Part shown: piece after piece, positions 18,201-27,379 of the stretch
Numbering within the stretch: position 1 is the first letter of the stretch
How the letters are laid out: every line of letters starts with the position of its first letter
Source: Zobellia barbeyronii
Lineage (GTDB): Bacteria > Bacteroidota > Bacteroidia > Flavobacteriales > Flavobacteriaceae
NCBI RefSeq assembly: GCF_018603515.1
Contig: NZ_JACATN010000001.1
Span: 868,001 to 932,000, forward strand
Direction of reading: 5' to 3'
DNA: 64,000 nucleotides
Made by a program: the position numbers and the translations under genes
The notes under the pieces: generated by a model
Told to the model about the DNA's origin: nothing
What the model saw: the letters and a program-made list of their open reading frames with translations, nothing else
Databases searched by the model: none

Positions 18201-19352
18201 CTAGGCAGGTTTTCTGTGTAAAAGACGAGTTAGTTTTATAGATAAATCGGTAAGTATAATCTTAGAATTGCCATTTCGTTCCACGTGGTAAATAGCATCT
18301 TCTAGTTCTTTTACAATAGTGACTATATTGTTTTCATGAACAAAGGGCGCAAATTTATCCAAGCTAAAACCATCGGCATGTATGCGCATAAAAGCGAGCT
18401 CCTTCGCATTAAAATTAATAAGCATGGCTTGCCTCATTACCGCTATACAATAGTGTAGAAATTTCTTTTGCGTTTCACGACCGGTCTTGGCTACCTCTTC
18501 ACTCCACATAATAAGATCTTGAATGGCGCTTTTATTGCCCTTTGCTTTAAATGCACTGCGTACCCATTGTACGAACCATTTTTCAAAGATCAGATCTTCA
18601 GAATCTTCGTTCATTAAATCCAATGCCTTGTTGAAGTTTCCGTTTGCTTCATGAGCAATTCGTAGCGCTTCTTCTCTTAGGGCACCTTTTTTTACAAGGG
18701 CATTTGCCATGGCTTCTTCTGCAAGAGGTGGGAAATGTAAAACTTGACACCGGGAACGAATTGTTTGAATAATTTGTTCCTCGTCTTCGGTAATAAGAAT
18801 GAAGACTGTTTTGTTGGGAGGCTCCTCTATGAGTTTTAAAAGTTTATTGGAAGCAGCGGTATTCATTTTTTCTGCCATCCAAATCAACATCACCTTATAT
18901 CCACCTTCATATGATTTTAAGACTAGTTTTCTAACCACGTCCTGAGCTTCGTCAACTCCAATTTGGCCTTGTTTTTTTTCAATACCAATTAAGCGATACC
19001 AATCAAAAAGGTTGCCGTAGGGTTGCTCATTTACAAACTTTCGCCATTCTTCCATATAATGGTTACTAACAGCGTGGCTTTTTATCTTATCGGAATTGGC
19101 AACGGGAAAAGCAAAATGCATATCCGGATGTGATAGTGAACCAAACTTTAAATTACAGCTTTGGTTCTCACCATTGTTTTCCCCATTACTGTTTTGGCAA
19201 ATAATATATTGGGCGTAAGCAATTGCCATAGGAAGGGTGCCAGAACCTTCCGGCCCTACAAATAATTGGGCATGAGGAACTCTGCCAGCATCGGCACTGG
19301 TAGCCAAATGGTTCTTGATGTGAGATAGCCCTAAAATGTCATTAAACAGCAT
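18201..19352 (-). CDS. holB: DNA polymerase III subunit delta'
   Basis: Clamp-loader subunit of the replicase, 383 residues. The N-terminus has the AAA+ layout with LFVGPEGSGTLPMA where the Walker A Lys is replaced; delta' does not need to bind ATP, so this is expected. SRC at about 202-204 is the sensor/arginine-finger region following TIRSRCQVL. A zinc-finger-like stretch is reduced, with Cys near 51 and 65. A full promoter ends only 4 bases before the ATG, so the transcript is probably leaderless or nearly so. Confidence 0.93.
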   Translation of the reverse strand: MLFNDILGLSHIKNHLATSADAGRVPHAQLFVGPEGSGTLPMAIAYAQYIICQNSNGENNGENQSCNLKFGSLSHPDMHFAFPVANSDKIKSHAVSNHYMEEWRKFVNEQPYGNLFDWYRLIGIEKKQGQIGVDEAQDVVRKLVLKSYEGGYKVMLIWMAEKMNTAASNKLLKLIEEPPNKTVFILITEDEEQIIQTIRSRCQVLHFPPLAEEAMANALVKKGALREEALRIAHEANGNFNKALDLMNEDSEDLIFEKWFVQWVRSAFKAKGNKSAIQDLIMWSEEVAKTGRETQKKFLHYCIAVMRQAMLINFNAKELAFMRIHADGFSLDKFAPFVHENNIVTIVKELEDAIYHVERNGNSKIILTDLSIKLTRLLHRKPA

Positions 19353-19356
19353 GGTC

Positions 19357-19388
19357 CAAAGATAACTTTTTTAATATATAAGATCCAA
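19357..19388 (-). promoter_or_regulatory. Bacteroidota-type promoter of holB
   Basis: On the minus strand TTG (19388-19386), a 21-base spacer, then TATCTTTG (19364-19357). The -7 box ends 4 bases before the ATG. Confidence 0.82.
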
Positions 19389-19493
19389 GGAGGTCAACAT
19401 CTTAAATATGGTTAATATCTGTAGTCTAACGATTTTGGACTTCCAGTCTAACATCCTTTTTATTACATTTGCCTCTCGCTAAAACCGCATAAC

Positions 19494-20684
19494 ATGAAAA
19501 CTGTAAACGACTTTAATTTTGAAAATAAGAAAGCTCTCATTCGCGTTGATTTCAACGTTCCTTTAGATGAGAATTTTAAAGTAGCTGATGCTAACCGTAT
19601 AGAAGCAGCCAAGCCAACAATTATAAAGGTACTTGAAGATGGCGGAAGTGCTGTTTTAATGAGCCACTTGGGAAGACCAAAAGGACAGGTAAACCCAGAT
19701 TTATCTTTGCAACATATTTGCAGTAAAGTTTCTGAAGTTATAGGTGTTACCGTAAAGTTTGTTTCTGATTGTGTAGGTGATGTTGCTGAAAAAGCGGTTG
19801 CTGAACTTCAGCCAGGTGAAATACTATTATTAGAAAACCTTAGGTTCCACGCCGAAGAAGAAAAGGGAGATGAAGCCTTTGCTGAACAACTTTCTAAATT
19901 AGGAGATATCTATGTTAATGATGCTTTTGGTACAGCACATAGAGCTCATGCCTCAACTACTGTAATAGCTAAATTCTTTCCTGAAGCAAGATGTTTTGGT
20001 CTTCTTTTAGCTAAAGAAATTGAAGCTATAGATAAGGTGATGCAAACCGGAGAAAAACCAGTTTTGGCAATTTTAGGAGGCGCTAAAGTTTCTTCAAAGA
20101 TTACTATTATAGAAAATATTTTAGATAAGGTAGACCACCTAATTATTGGAGGTGGTATGACATATACTTTTGTTAAGGCACAAGGTGGTAAAGTAGGTGA
20201 CTCTATCTGTGAGGACGATAAAATGGATTTGGCATTGGATATTTTGAAAAAAGCCAAAGAAAAAAATGTTCAAGTACATATTCCTGTAGATGTTTTAGCT
20301 GCAGATGATTTTGCTAATGATGCCAATACACAAATTGTAGATGTAGATAAAATTCCTGACGGATGGCAAGGTTTGGATGCAGGTCCAAAAACGTTGGCAA
20401 TCTTTAAGGAGGTTATCTTAAAATCAAAAACTATCTTATGGAACGGTCCTATTGGTGTTTTTGAAATGGAAAGTTTTGCCAAAGGAACTATCGCTTTGGG
20501 TAATTATATTGACGAAGCTACACAAGGTGGTGCATTTTCACTTGTAGGTGGTGGTGATTCGGTTGCTGCTGTTAAACAATTCGGTTTTGAAGATAAGGTT
20601 AGTTATGTATCTACAGGCGGAGGTGCTATGTTAGAGAGTTTAGAGGGTAAAACCTTACCGGGTATCGCTGCAATAATCGGCTAA
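19494..20684 (+). CDS. pgk: Phosphoglycerate kinase
   Basis: Glycolytic and gluconeogenic enzyme that converts 1,3-bisphosphoglycerate plus ADP to 3-phosphoglycerate plus ATP. The protein is 396 residues, standard. The substrate-site motif is [10 protein letters not shown] at about 17-26, SHLGRPKG at about 59-66, the hinge and nucleotide site GGAKVSSKI at about 192-200, and the C-terminal GGGDSVAA and STGGGAMLE loops. A -7 box TACATTTG lies at 19464-19471, 22 bases before the ATG, but the nearest TTG is 26 bases further up, longer than usual. Cytosolic; single gene. Confidence 0.97.
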   Translation: MKTVNDFNFENKKALIRVDFNVPLDENFKVADANRIEAAKPTIIKVLEDGGSAVLMSHLGRPKGQVNPDLSLQHICSKVSEVIGVTVKFVSDCVGDVAEKAVAELQPGEILLLENLRFHAEEEKGDEAFAEQLSKLGDIYVNDAFGTAHRAHASTTVIAKFFPEARCFGLLLAKEIEAIDKVMQTGEKPVLAILGGAKVSSKITIIENILDKVDHLIIGGGMTYTFVKAQGGKVGDSICEDDKMDLALDILKKAKEKNVQVHIPVDVLAADDFANDANTQIVDVDKIPDGWQGLDAGPKTLAIFKEVILKSKTILWNGPIGVFEMESFAKGTIALGNYIDEATQGGAFSLVGGGDSVAAVKQFGFEDKVSYVSTGGGAMLESLEGKTLPGIAAIIG

Positions 20685-20765
20685 CAAAGGCGTTATCGAT
20701 AAACGGCGCGTAACGTTTAATTGAATAAAAATTTTATTTTTCAGAAAAAAAGTACGATTTTAGTG

Positions 20766-20787
20766 GGGTTACAGTTCGCTGTAACCC
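20766..20787. other. GC-rich hairpin with TTCG tetraloop after pgk
   Basis: A perfect 9-bp stem GGGTTACAG/CTGTAACCC with loop TTCG, an especially stable type. No T-run follows on either strand, so it may be an mRNA 3' stabiliser or an imperfect terminator between pgk and the lytic transglycosylase gene. Confidence 0.5.
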
Positions 20788-20830
20788 TATATTAATAAGA
20801 ACTACCCGCACCGCTACATAAGCACTTTAG

Positions 20831-22474
20831 ATGATAAAAAATAGAAAACGTTTCCTTACGGTATTTTCAAGTCTTGTTTTGTCTCTGCCCTTGATGGCGC
20901 AAGAACAAGAAAAAGATTCTGTTGTAGTTGCTCAGAATCCAACAGATGAAATTGTCGTGGATACTTTAGCGATGGATTTAAAGGGTCTTGAGCAGATGGA
21001 GCAAATGGCTCTGGATAGTACTGCAATTAATGATAGCCCTATTGTCCTTAAAAAAGATAGTCTAGACTTGACTGTTAAACTTAAAGATTTACCCGAGGCC
21101 GCCAAGTATGATAGCCTTTGGATGAAAGAGCTTTACGCGAACGCATCACTATCCGATGAAATGTTTCGTGAGATTGAAAAATTAGATTACGATAAGACCT
21201 ACCCTACTTCCCTTCCTACGGATACCCTAAAGGCCCGTTTGGAAAGGTTGAACCAAAAAACACCTTTCAACATAGCTTACAATCCTTCATTGGAGAACGT
21301 CATAAAATCGTTTCTTTTTAGAAAGAGAGATCTTATGGAGCGTATGTTGACAACAAGCCAATTCTATTTTCCAATGTTTGAGCAGGAATTGGACAACCAT
21401 GACATTCCTTTAGAAATGAAATATCTTTCTATTGTAGAATCGGCATTGAATCCACGTGCTAGATCACATGTTGGTGCAACCGGTCTTTGGCAGTTTATGT
21501 ACCCTACAGGAAAGCAATACAAGCTTGACGTAAGTAGCTATGTAGATGAACGTAGTGATCCATTAAAATCTACTGTGGCTGCTTGTCAGTTCTTAGCTAA
21601 ACTTTATGATATTTATGGCGATTGGGATTTGGCACTTGCTGCCTATAATTCTGGTCCAGGTAATGTAAACAAGGCTATAAGAAGGTCTGGTGGTTATAAA
21701 AACTATTGGAATATTCGCCGGTATTTACCTAGAGAAACGGCAGGTTATGTTCCTGCATTTTTGGCTACGATGTATCTTTTTGAATATGCCGAGGAGCATG
21801 GCTTAAGAGGAAAAAAAATAGAGAGACCTTATTTTGAAACCGACACTGTACACGTTAAAGGCCTGATAACATTTGATCAGGTTTCTGAGCTTACCGGTGT
21901 TAGTAAAGAAGAATTAAAGGTTCTAAACCCATCTTATAAGCTTTATGTAATTCCTTTTATAGAAGGTAAGAATAATGCTTTGCGTCTACCAAAACATGCT
22001 GTTGGAAGTTTTGTTAATAATGAAGGAGCCATCTATGACCATGTTAAGAAAGAAATAGAAAGTAAGGAAGGTCCTCTACCGCAATTGGTAAAAGAGTCTG
22101 AGAAGAATAGAATTAGATACAAAGTACGTAATGGAGACTTCCTTGGTAAAATTGCCGGGCGTTATGGGGTTCGGGTAAGCCAAATTAAACAATGGAATGG
22201 TTTACGAAGTAACAACTTAAGAATTGGACAGCGTCTTACTATTTTTCCTAGAAAAACTCCTGGGGCGGCCGTTGCTTCATCAAGTTCATCAACTCCTTCA
22301 AAAAACTTTGCACCGGGTACAAAGACCCACACAGTGCGCAGTGGAGACTCCCTTTGGACCATCTCAAAAAAATATCCTGGAATTTCTGTAGATAATTTGC
22401 GAAAATGGAACGGTATTAGTGGTAAGAATCTAAAACCGGGCACAAAATTAAAATTGTGCGAATGCTCATCGTAA
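20831..22474 (+). CDS. LysM-containing lytic transglycosylase (MltD-like)
   Basis: Periplasmic murein lytic transglycosylase of 547 residues. The signal peptide is about 1-23 (ending LPLMAQ). The SLT domain spans about 180-330, with the catalytic Glu203 in IVESALNPRARS, GATGLWQFM at about 214-222 and AAYNSGPGNV at about 271-280. Two LysM domains bind peptidoglycan, at about 418-462 (RYKVRNGDFLGKIAGRYGV) and 499-543 (HTVRSGDSLWTISKKY). A Ser-rich linker lies between them. The DUF4837 lipoprotein gene starts 12 bases later, so the two are likely cotranscribed. Confidence 0.94.
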   Translation: MIKNRKRFLTVFSSLVLSLPLMAQEQEKDSVVVAQNPTDEIVVDTLAMDLKGLEQMEQMALDSTAINDSPIVLKKDSLDLTVKLKDLPEAAKYDSLWMKELYANASLSDEMFREIEKLDYDKTYPTSLPTDTLKARLERLNQKTPFNIAYNPSLENVIKSFLFRKRDLMERMLTTSQFYFPMFEQELDNHDIPLEMKYLSIVESALNPRARSHVGATGLWQFMYPTGKQYKLDVSSYVDERSDPLKSTVAACQFLAKLYDIYGDWDLALAAYNSGPGNVNKAIRRSGGYKNYWNIRRYLPRETAGYVPAFLATMYLFEYAEEHGLRGKKIERPYFETDTVHVKGLITFDQVSELTGVSKEELKVLNPSYKLYVIPFIEGKNNALRLPKHAVGSFVNNEGAIYDHVKKEIESKEGPLPQLVKESEKNRIRYKVRNGDFLGKIAGRYGVRVSQIKQWNGLRSNNLRIGQRLTIFPRKTPGAAVASSSSSTPSKNFAPGTKTHTVRSGDSLWTISKKYPGISVDNLRKWNGISGKNLKPGTKLKLCECSS

Positions 22475-22486
22475 ATCAAAACCAAA

Positions 22487-23488
22487 ATGAAACAAGCTGG
22501 AACACTAATTTTACTCTTTTCCCTAGCGCTTTTATCCTGTAATGACTCTAAGAAGACTACCTACCTACCCTCTTCTATTGGAGCAATTAATTCTGTAGTC
22601 GTGATTATTGACAATGAGCTTTGGAACGGCAGCGTTGGTGATAGTCTTAGAAGTCATTTTGCTTCTCCTGTGGTAGGTATGCCCATGGATGAGCCTTTGT
22701 TTACCATGGAACAATTGGCACCTAAGTTTTTTACGGGTACTATTAGAAATACAAGGTCTATTCTATATGTTGAGCAAGACTCTTTAAATCTTGCACATAT
22801 TAAAAGTGATATGTACGCTACGCCGCAGCGTGTTGGTGTTATTAAGGGTACTACTAAAGAGGAGCTTATTGAAAACATAGATGCGAAAGCAGACGAGATT
22901 ATTGCTTCTTTTAAAGACATGGAGATTGAAGCGGTTCAAAAACGTTTTAATCGTTCATTGAATAAAGAAACTGTATTACAGGAGAAATTTGGTATTTCCT
23001 TGAAAGTGCCTTCTATTTATAATGTAAGCAAGCAAGAAGACAATTTTGTGTGGATTGATCGTGAAATTCAGAAAGGTACCGCCAATATTGTCGTTTATCA
23101 GATGCCTGAGAATAGTTTTAATAATGATTCTACTTTGGTTAAAGATATCGTGGCAATGCGCGATTCTATAGGCGCTAAATACATTCCTGGTCCAGATGTT
23201 ACTGGTAAGATAACCCATATGCATACAGAGCCTGCATTTGCGCCGTATGTTTATCCTGTGGAAATTGCCGGTTTAAAGGGTGTTGAGGTTAGAGGTCTTT
23301 GGGATATTAAAAACTATCCAATGGCAGGACCTTTCCTTACGTATATATTGAATGATAATGAACATAATAGAAAGTTAGTTTTAGAAGGTTTTGTTTTTGC
23401 ACCTGCAACTCAAAAGCGAGATGACCTTTTTCAATTAGAGGCAATAATGAAAACATTACAATTAGATACACCTGTGGTTAAGAAATAA
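22487..23488 (+). CDS. DUF4837 family lipoprotein
   Basis: 333 residues. The lipoprotein signal ends LALLSC with the Cys at 18. The mature protein matches the Bacteroidota-specific DUF4837 family: an N-terminal domain starting YLPSSIGAINSVVVIIDNELW and a C-terminal domain with KGVEVRGLWDIKNYPMAGPFLTY. Function unknown. It follows the lytic transglycosylase by 12 bases, which points to a cell-envelope role (inference), and is followed by a strong terminator. Confidence 0.88.
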   Translation: MKQAGTLILLFSLALLSCNDSKKTTYLPSSIGAINSVVVIIDNELWNGSVGDSLRSHFASPVVGMPMDEPLFTMEQLAPKFFTGTIRNTRSILYVEQDSLNLAHIKSDMYATPQRVGVIKGTTKEELIENIDAKADEIIASFKDMEIEAVQKRFNRSLNKETVLQEKFGISLKVPSIYNVSKQEDNFVWIDREIQKGTANIVVYQMPENSFNNDSTLVKDIVAMRDSIGAKYIPGPDVTGKITHMHTEPAFAPYVYPVEIAGLKGVEVRGLWDIKNYPMAGPFLTYILNDNEHNRKLVLEGFVFAPATQKRDDLFQLEAIMKTLQLDTPVVKK

Positions 23489-23507
23489 ACCACTTTAATT
23501 TTATATT

Positions 23508-23543
23508 AAAAACGCCCATCTCATAAAGATGGGCGTTTTTTAG
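23508..23543 (+). terminator. Terminator of the MltD-like/DUF4837 operon
   Basis: A perfect 14-bp stem (23508-23521 with 23527-23540), loop CATAA, ending in five T; 20 bases past the DUF4837 stop. Confidence 0.92.
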
Positions 23544-23945
23544 TTTTAGCTACTTTCTAAATTACGCAAATTTAAGGCCTGTAGTTGTTTTTCGTACGAA
23601 GGCTTCTATATTACTATACGAAGCAAGGCAAGTCCAAGAGAAAGGTTTAAAACACTTCTAGTGCTAGATTAAGGAGCTACATCTGAGCACATTCATATAA
23701 GACTGTTCATGAATTAATGATTCCCTTATTAAATTGCTGCTAATTTTGGTGTACGATTCCCGTCTGATAGACTGTTTTATAATTTCTTTATATCATTAGG
23801 AATATTCTTTCTCTCGGGGTGATATTATAATTTGGGTAATAGTACTGTTGGTTGGTTTCTGATAGTCTATTACTATCTCATAAGTGAAACACGGACCTAT
23901 TAAAAAGAAATGAAATAGCGAACTGTTTATTTATAGCTTAGACAC
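23544..23945. other. Unassigned intergenic region between converging genes
   Basis: About 400 bases lying between two strong terminators, so it is probably not transcribed from either neighbour. No open frame, RNA gene or promoter pair stands out. A loose direct repeat TCTGATAGACTG (about 23765) and TCTGATAGTCTA (about 23860) is visible. I assign no function. Confidence 0.45.
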
Positions 23946-23947
23946 AA

Positions 23948-23978
23948 AAAAACCGCTGCGATTAAGGCAGCGGTTTTT
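23948..23978 (-). terminator. Terminator of the PorE-like OmpA gene
   Basis: A 12-bp stem AAAAACCGCTGC/GCAGCGGTTTTT with a loop of 7. On the minus strand the T-run continues for seven bases. It lies 20 bases past the stop. Confidence 0.9.
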
Positions 23979-23998
23979 AGATATGGGGTTTATATATT

Positions 23999-26638
23999 CT
24001 ACATGTTTAGTATAATAAATTCTGACCTTCTGTTTAGCAAGTGGTCTGCTTCTGAACAAGGAGATGAGCCATTACAATCATTAAGCAATCTATTTTCTCC
24101 GTAACCGGTAGCGCTTTCTATACGGTTGGCATCAATTCCTTGAGATATAATATAGTCTCTTGTAGATTTAGCCCTTTTGTCTGACAAGTACTCGTTGTAA
24201 GATTTGGTTCCACGTGAATCCGTATGCGATTCTACTTTGATAACTATCGTCGGGAATTCTTTCATTACACTAACTAACTTATCCAATTCCTTGGCGGCAT
24301 CAGGTCTAATAGATGCTTTATCAAAGTTAAAGTAAATCATTTCAGTCTTAATTTTCTTAATGCCATCTTCAATAGCGATCATTTCTTCAAGACGCTTCAT
24401 GGCAATATCAACTTTTACTGTATCATTTACTGTAGTGGTTACTAATCTTTCGTTGTCAATAAATTTAGGTTCAACAGTTTTTAAAGTGTATTGAGTAGAA
24501 TCGTTTAAGTCTTCGAAAATAAAGCTTCCGTCATCTTCGGTTGACATTTCTTTAAGCTTGATTCCGTTTTCGTCTAAAAGCTGTACTAATGCTTGTGGCA
24601 TTATATCTCCAGTGACCATTTCGGTCACTACACCAGCAATAGCATTATTGTTTTCAGGAACTTCTTCTAAAATCAATCTTTTGAAAGAGTAGATATCATC
24701 ATCGCCCTTACCACCTTCTCTATTAGAAGCAAAATAACCTTGTTGGTTTTCTTCGTTTACGATATATGAAAAGTCGTCCTTATTACTGTTAACAGGTTGA
24801 CCCAAATTCTTAACCTCTGCAAATCCTTCTTCTGCATCAAAAGCACTCTCATAAACATCCAGACCACCTAGACCGGTGAATCCATCAGAAGAGAAATACA
24901 TTTTAGTTCCGTTAAAGAACGGGAACATTTCGCGTTGTTCTGTGTTTATTGTTGGCCCTAAGTTTCTAGGTTCTGTGAAACTACCGTCTTCCGTAACATC
25001 AACTACAAAAATATCTGTCTTACCTAAACTACCTGGCATATCGGAAACAAAATATAGTTGTTTTCCATCAGGGCTTAATGCTGGATGACCGGTAGAATAA
25101 TCGTCACTATTAAAAGATACTTCTACAGCTTCCGTCCACTCATTATCTACTTTGGTAGATTTATAAATTTTAAGATGGTTTATACCTTTGTCATCTCTCT
25201 TTAATTTTTTGCCGTAATTGTTACGTGTAAAATACATGGTGCTATTATCCGGAGAAAAAGTTACCGAAGCTTCATGATATTTTGTGTTTATTTTTTTAGA
25301 AAATTTAAGTGCATTTTTAAGGTCGTTAGATTCTTCGTTTACTTTTGCAACATATAAATCTAGGTAAGGTTGATCATTCCATTTATACCTTCTGGTATTA
25401 AAAAATGATGAATCCTTAGCAGATGAAAATACAACTTGATTAGAATCTAAGAACATTGGAGAGAAATCTGAATATTCTGTATTGACCGCTAAGTTTTTGA
25501 TTTCAAAATCTTTTTTAGAATTCAAGATGTTGTCTAAAGCAGTTTCGTTCTCCTGAACATTATTTGCCAATTCACTAGCAGGCGCATCTTTCATTTTCTT
25601 ATTATAAAGACGCATAAGGCGTTTTGATCTTGCATATTTTCCCGTACCTTTTAAAGAATGTGCGTACTTAAAAATATTTTCAGATGACATCTCCTTGCCG
25701 TAGTTTTCATAAAGTACGTTGTACCATTCGTACGCTTTCTCCATATTGGTGTTAAAGTAATAAGAGTCTGCTGTCTTTTGGATAACATCTTTAGAGCGGT
25801 TTTTTCCGCCTTTCTCTAAAGCTTGCTCATAAAGGTCAGCAGCTTCAGTGTACCACATTTTATCAAAGTAGTGATCTGCACGTTGTAAAAGCTTGGTTTT
25901 GTCAGCTGTTTCTGCAATGGTATTTATAGGTGCTTTTGTCTCTAGTTCTATTTCTTCTTCAATTTCTGTTTGTAATTCAGTTTCTGTTTCAGGAACAGCA
26001 TTAGTAACGTTGGCAATAGTAGCTTCCGTTTGTATTTCTTCTAACTTCTTAACCTCCCCTATTTTCTCTAATTCTGATAAATCAGAAGTTTCAGTAACGG
26101 CCTCCAATGGTGCAATACCATTTTCAATAGACTCAGCCTCTTCGTTTAAATCAACTTCCTCTCCTCCTATGGCAACACTATTTTCTATTTCAAGAATCCA
26201 CTTGTCATCTGTATAAGTATCATCTAAGTTGGACGCCCAAGCATCTACGGCTTCAAGGCCAAAAGGATAGTATGCTAGATAAACATAGTTAAGATCATTT
26301 TCTGGATTCACAATATATCCTGCCGAATCAAAGCCCTTCTTACGAAGTTTCTTAAGTGTTTTGTTCAGTGTTTTTTCTTTACTGAAAACCCCTGATATTA
26401 TGTAATAACCATTCTCAGTTCCAGAAAGACCGCTAAAGGTTCTATGTGGAATTTCATGTCTGTCAGCAGCTTCTTCAAAAGTTTCGTTTATGGAGAAGGT
26501 TTCTGCAACAACAGGTGTAAAACTTACCGGTTCTGTCTCGGTAGTATTTACAATTTCTTCTGAATCCATATTTTCGAAGTCCTGGGCAAAACTACCATAG
26601 GACAGAAGAAAAATAAAGGCGGTTATTAGTTTTTTCAT
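23999..26638 (-). CDS. PorE-like OmpA family protein (TPR, PD40 propeller, carboxypeptidase-like domain, OmpA)
   Basis: Periplasmic, peptidoglycan-binding protein of 879 residues. Signal peptide about 1-18 (ending GSFAQ). Residues about 60-155 resemble a SPOR-like domain (NGYYIISGVFSKEKTLNKTLKKL). An acidic Glu/Thr linker follows, then TPR-like helices (about 245-340). PD40/WD40-type propeller repeats occupy about 370-630 (SPDGKQLYFVSD, FFNGTKMYFSSDGFTGLGG), then a carboxypeptidase-regulatory-like domain (about 650-740) and an OmpA C-terminal domain (about 765-879, with SHTDSRGTKSYNEYLSDKRA). This order matches PorE, which links type IX secretion to peptidoglycan. Many paralogs exist, so orthology to PorE is not claimed. 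Confidence 0.88.
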   Translation of the reverse strand: MKKLITAFIFLLSYGSFAQDFENMDSEEIVNTTETEPVSFTPVVAETFSINETFEEAADRHEIPHRTFSGLSGTENGYYIISGVFSKEKTLNKTLKKLRKKGFDSAGYIVNPENDLNYVYLAYYPFGLEAVDAWASNLDDTYTDDKWILEIENSVAIGGEEVDLNEEAESIENGIAPLEAVTETSDLSELEKIGEVKKLEEIQTEATIANVTNAVPETETELQTEIEEEIELETKAPINTIAETADKTKLLQRADHYFDKMWYTEAADLYEQALEKGGKNRSKDVIQKTADSYYFNTNMEKAYEWYNVLYENYGKEMSSENIFKYAHSLKGTGKYARSKRLMRLYNKKMKDAPASELANNVQENETALDNILNSKKDFEIKNLAVNTEYSDFSPMFLDSNQVVFSSAKDSSFFNTRRYKWNDQPYLDLYVAKVNEESNDLKNALKFSKKINTKYHEASVTFSPDNSTMYFTRNNYGKKLKRDDKGINHLKIYKSTKVDNEWTEAVEVSFNSDDYSTGHPALSPDGKQLYFVSDMPGSLGKTDIFVVDVTEDGSFTEPRNLGPTINTEQREMFPFFNGTKMYFSSDGFTGLGGLDVYESAFDAEEGFAEVKNLGQPVNSNKDDFSYIVNEENQQGYFASNREGGKGDDDIYSFKRLILEEVPENNNAIAGVVTEMVTGDIMPQALVQLLDENGIKLKEMSTEDDGSFIFEDLNDSTQYTLKTVEPKFIDNERLVTTTVNDTVKVDIAMKRLEEMIAIEDGIKKIKTEMIYFNFDKASIRPDAAKELDKLVSVMKEFPTIVIKVESHTDSRGTKSYNEYLSDKRAKSTRDYIISQGIDANRIESATGYGENRLLNDCNGSSPCSEADHLLNRRSEFIILNM

Positions 26639-26946
26639 GATTGGGGTGTTTAAAAAATCAATAGATTTTTAAAATTTGGCTTGTGGTTTTTTATAGAAAA
26701 TAGATGTGTATGAAGGAGTAATAGCGATGTATTATACCTTAATACTATCTTTTGATAACGTAAATTTCGGGTGAAGGTTACGTATCTCCTGCTTTTTGTT
26801 GTGAAACCCTAGTTTATAGAAGTGAATGCCTGTTAGGGTGTTGTTTGAATGACGGACTGAAGAATTAATTAATCCTTAGCCAAGAATGAACTGTGTGATA
26901 AATCTGACAAATGAAATATACCATAAGGTATTAATATAAAAAACAA
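26639..26946. other. Intergenic region upstream of the OmpA-family gene
   Basis: About 310 AT-rich bases between the start of the minus-strand OmpA-family gene and the tatA terminator. No open frame or RNA gene is apparent. It must hold the promoter for the OmpA gene, but I find no TAnnTTTG match on the minus strand, so that gene may use an alternative sigma factor. Confidence 0.4.
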
Positions 26947-26948
26947 AA

Positions 26949-26974
26949 AACCCCTTGATGTAAATCAAGGGGTT
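26949..26974 (-). terminator. Terminator of tatA
   Basis: A perfect 11-bp stem AACCCCTTGAT/ATCAAGGGGTT, loop GTAA, followed on the minus strand by a T-run; 26 bases past the tatA stop. Confidence 0.9.
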
Positions 26975-27000
26975 ATAGATTATAAAAATCAGGTATAAAC

Positions 27001-27183
27001 CTATTCTTTTTTCTCTTCTAGTGCATCGTCTTCTTTAGATGCATCTTTAAATTCTTTGATACCACTTCCAAGTCCACGCATCAATTCCGGAATCTTTTTT
27101 CCTCCGAACAATAAAAGAACCACTAAAACAACGATTCCTATTTGCCATGGGCCAATCGCTAAAAATATTTGTAAACTTGTCAT
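27001..27183 (-). CDS. tatA: Twin-arginine translocase subunit TatA/E
   Basis: 60-residue pore component of the Tat export system in the inner membrane. One N-terminal helix (about 5-23, ending [12 protein letters not shown], with the conserved FG just after the helix) is followed by an amphipathic helix ([16 protein letters not shown]) and an acidic/Lys tail. tatC is not in this window. A -7 box TATCTTTG lies at 27213-27206 on the minus strand, 22 bases before the ATG. The gene is divergent from the M23 peptidase gene. Confidence 0.95.
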   Translation of the reverse strand: MTSLQIFLAIGPWQIGIVVLVVLLLFGGKKIPELMRGLGSGIKEFKDASKEDDALEEKKE

Positions 27184-27379
27184 ATTTTCATTTTTTGAAC
27201 AGATTCAAAGATACTAAAAAAGTCACTTGGTTAACCTTAAATGTAAAGTCTTGCAGATTATTTTAACAGAATTTGGCAGGTTTTCTTAAATGTGATGAAT
27301 GGATTGCCATGGTATTTGGAAGAATCATTAATTTAGAGCAACGGTATAAGAATCCGATTCCATCCTTTATATTTGCTTC

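Noticed and set aside
18278-18291. GTTCCACGTGGTAA inside holB as a third parS site
   Set aside because: Only one half-site fits; the right arm differs from GGAAC. It also encodes part of a normal protein segment.
19224-19280. holB as a degraded pseudogene because the Walker A Lys is missing
   Set aside because: Delta' subunits do not need ATP binding, and the frame is intact with family-typical length.
24207-24220. GTTCCACGTGAATC inside the OmpA-family gene as a parS site
   Set aside because: It breaks the palindrome in the right arm and lies in the conserved OmpA motif coding region; no flanking partner.
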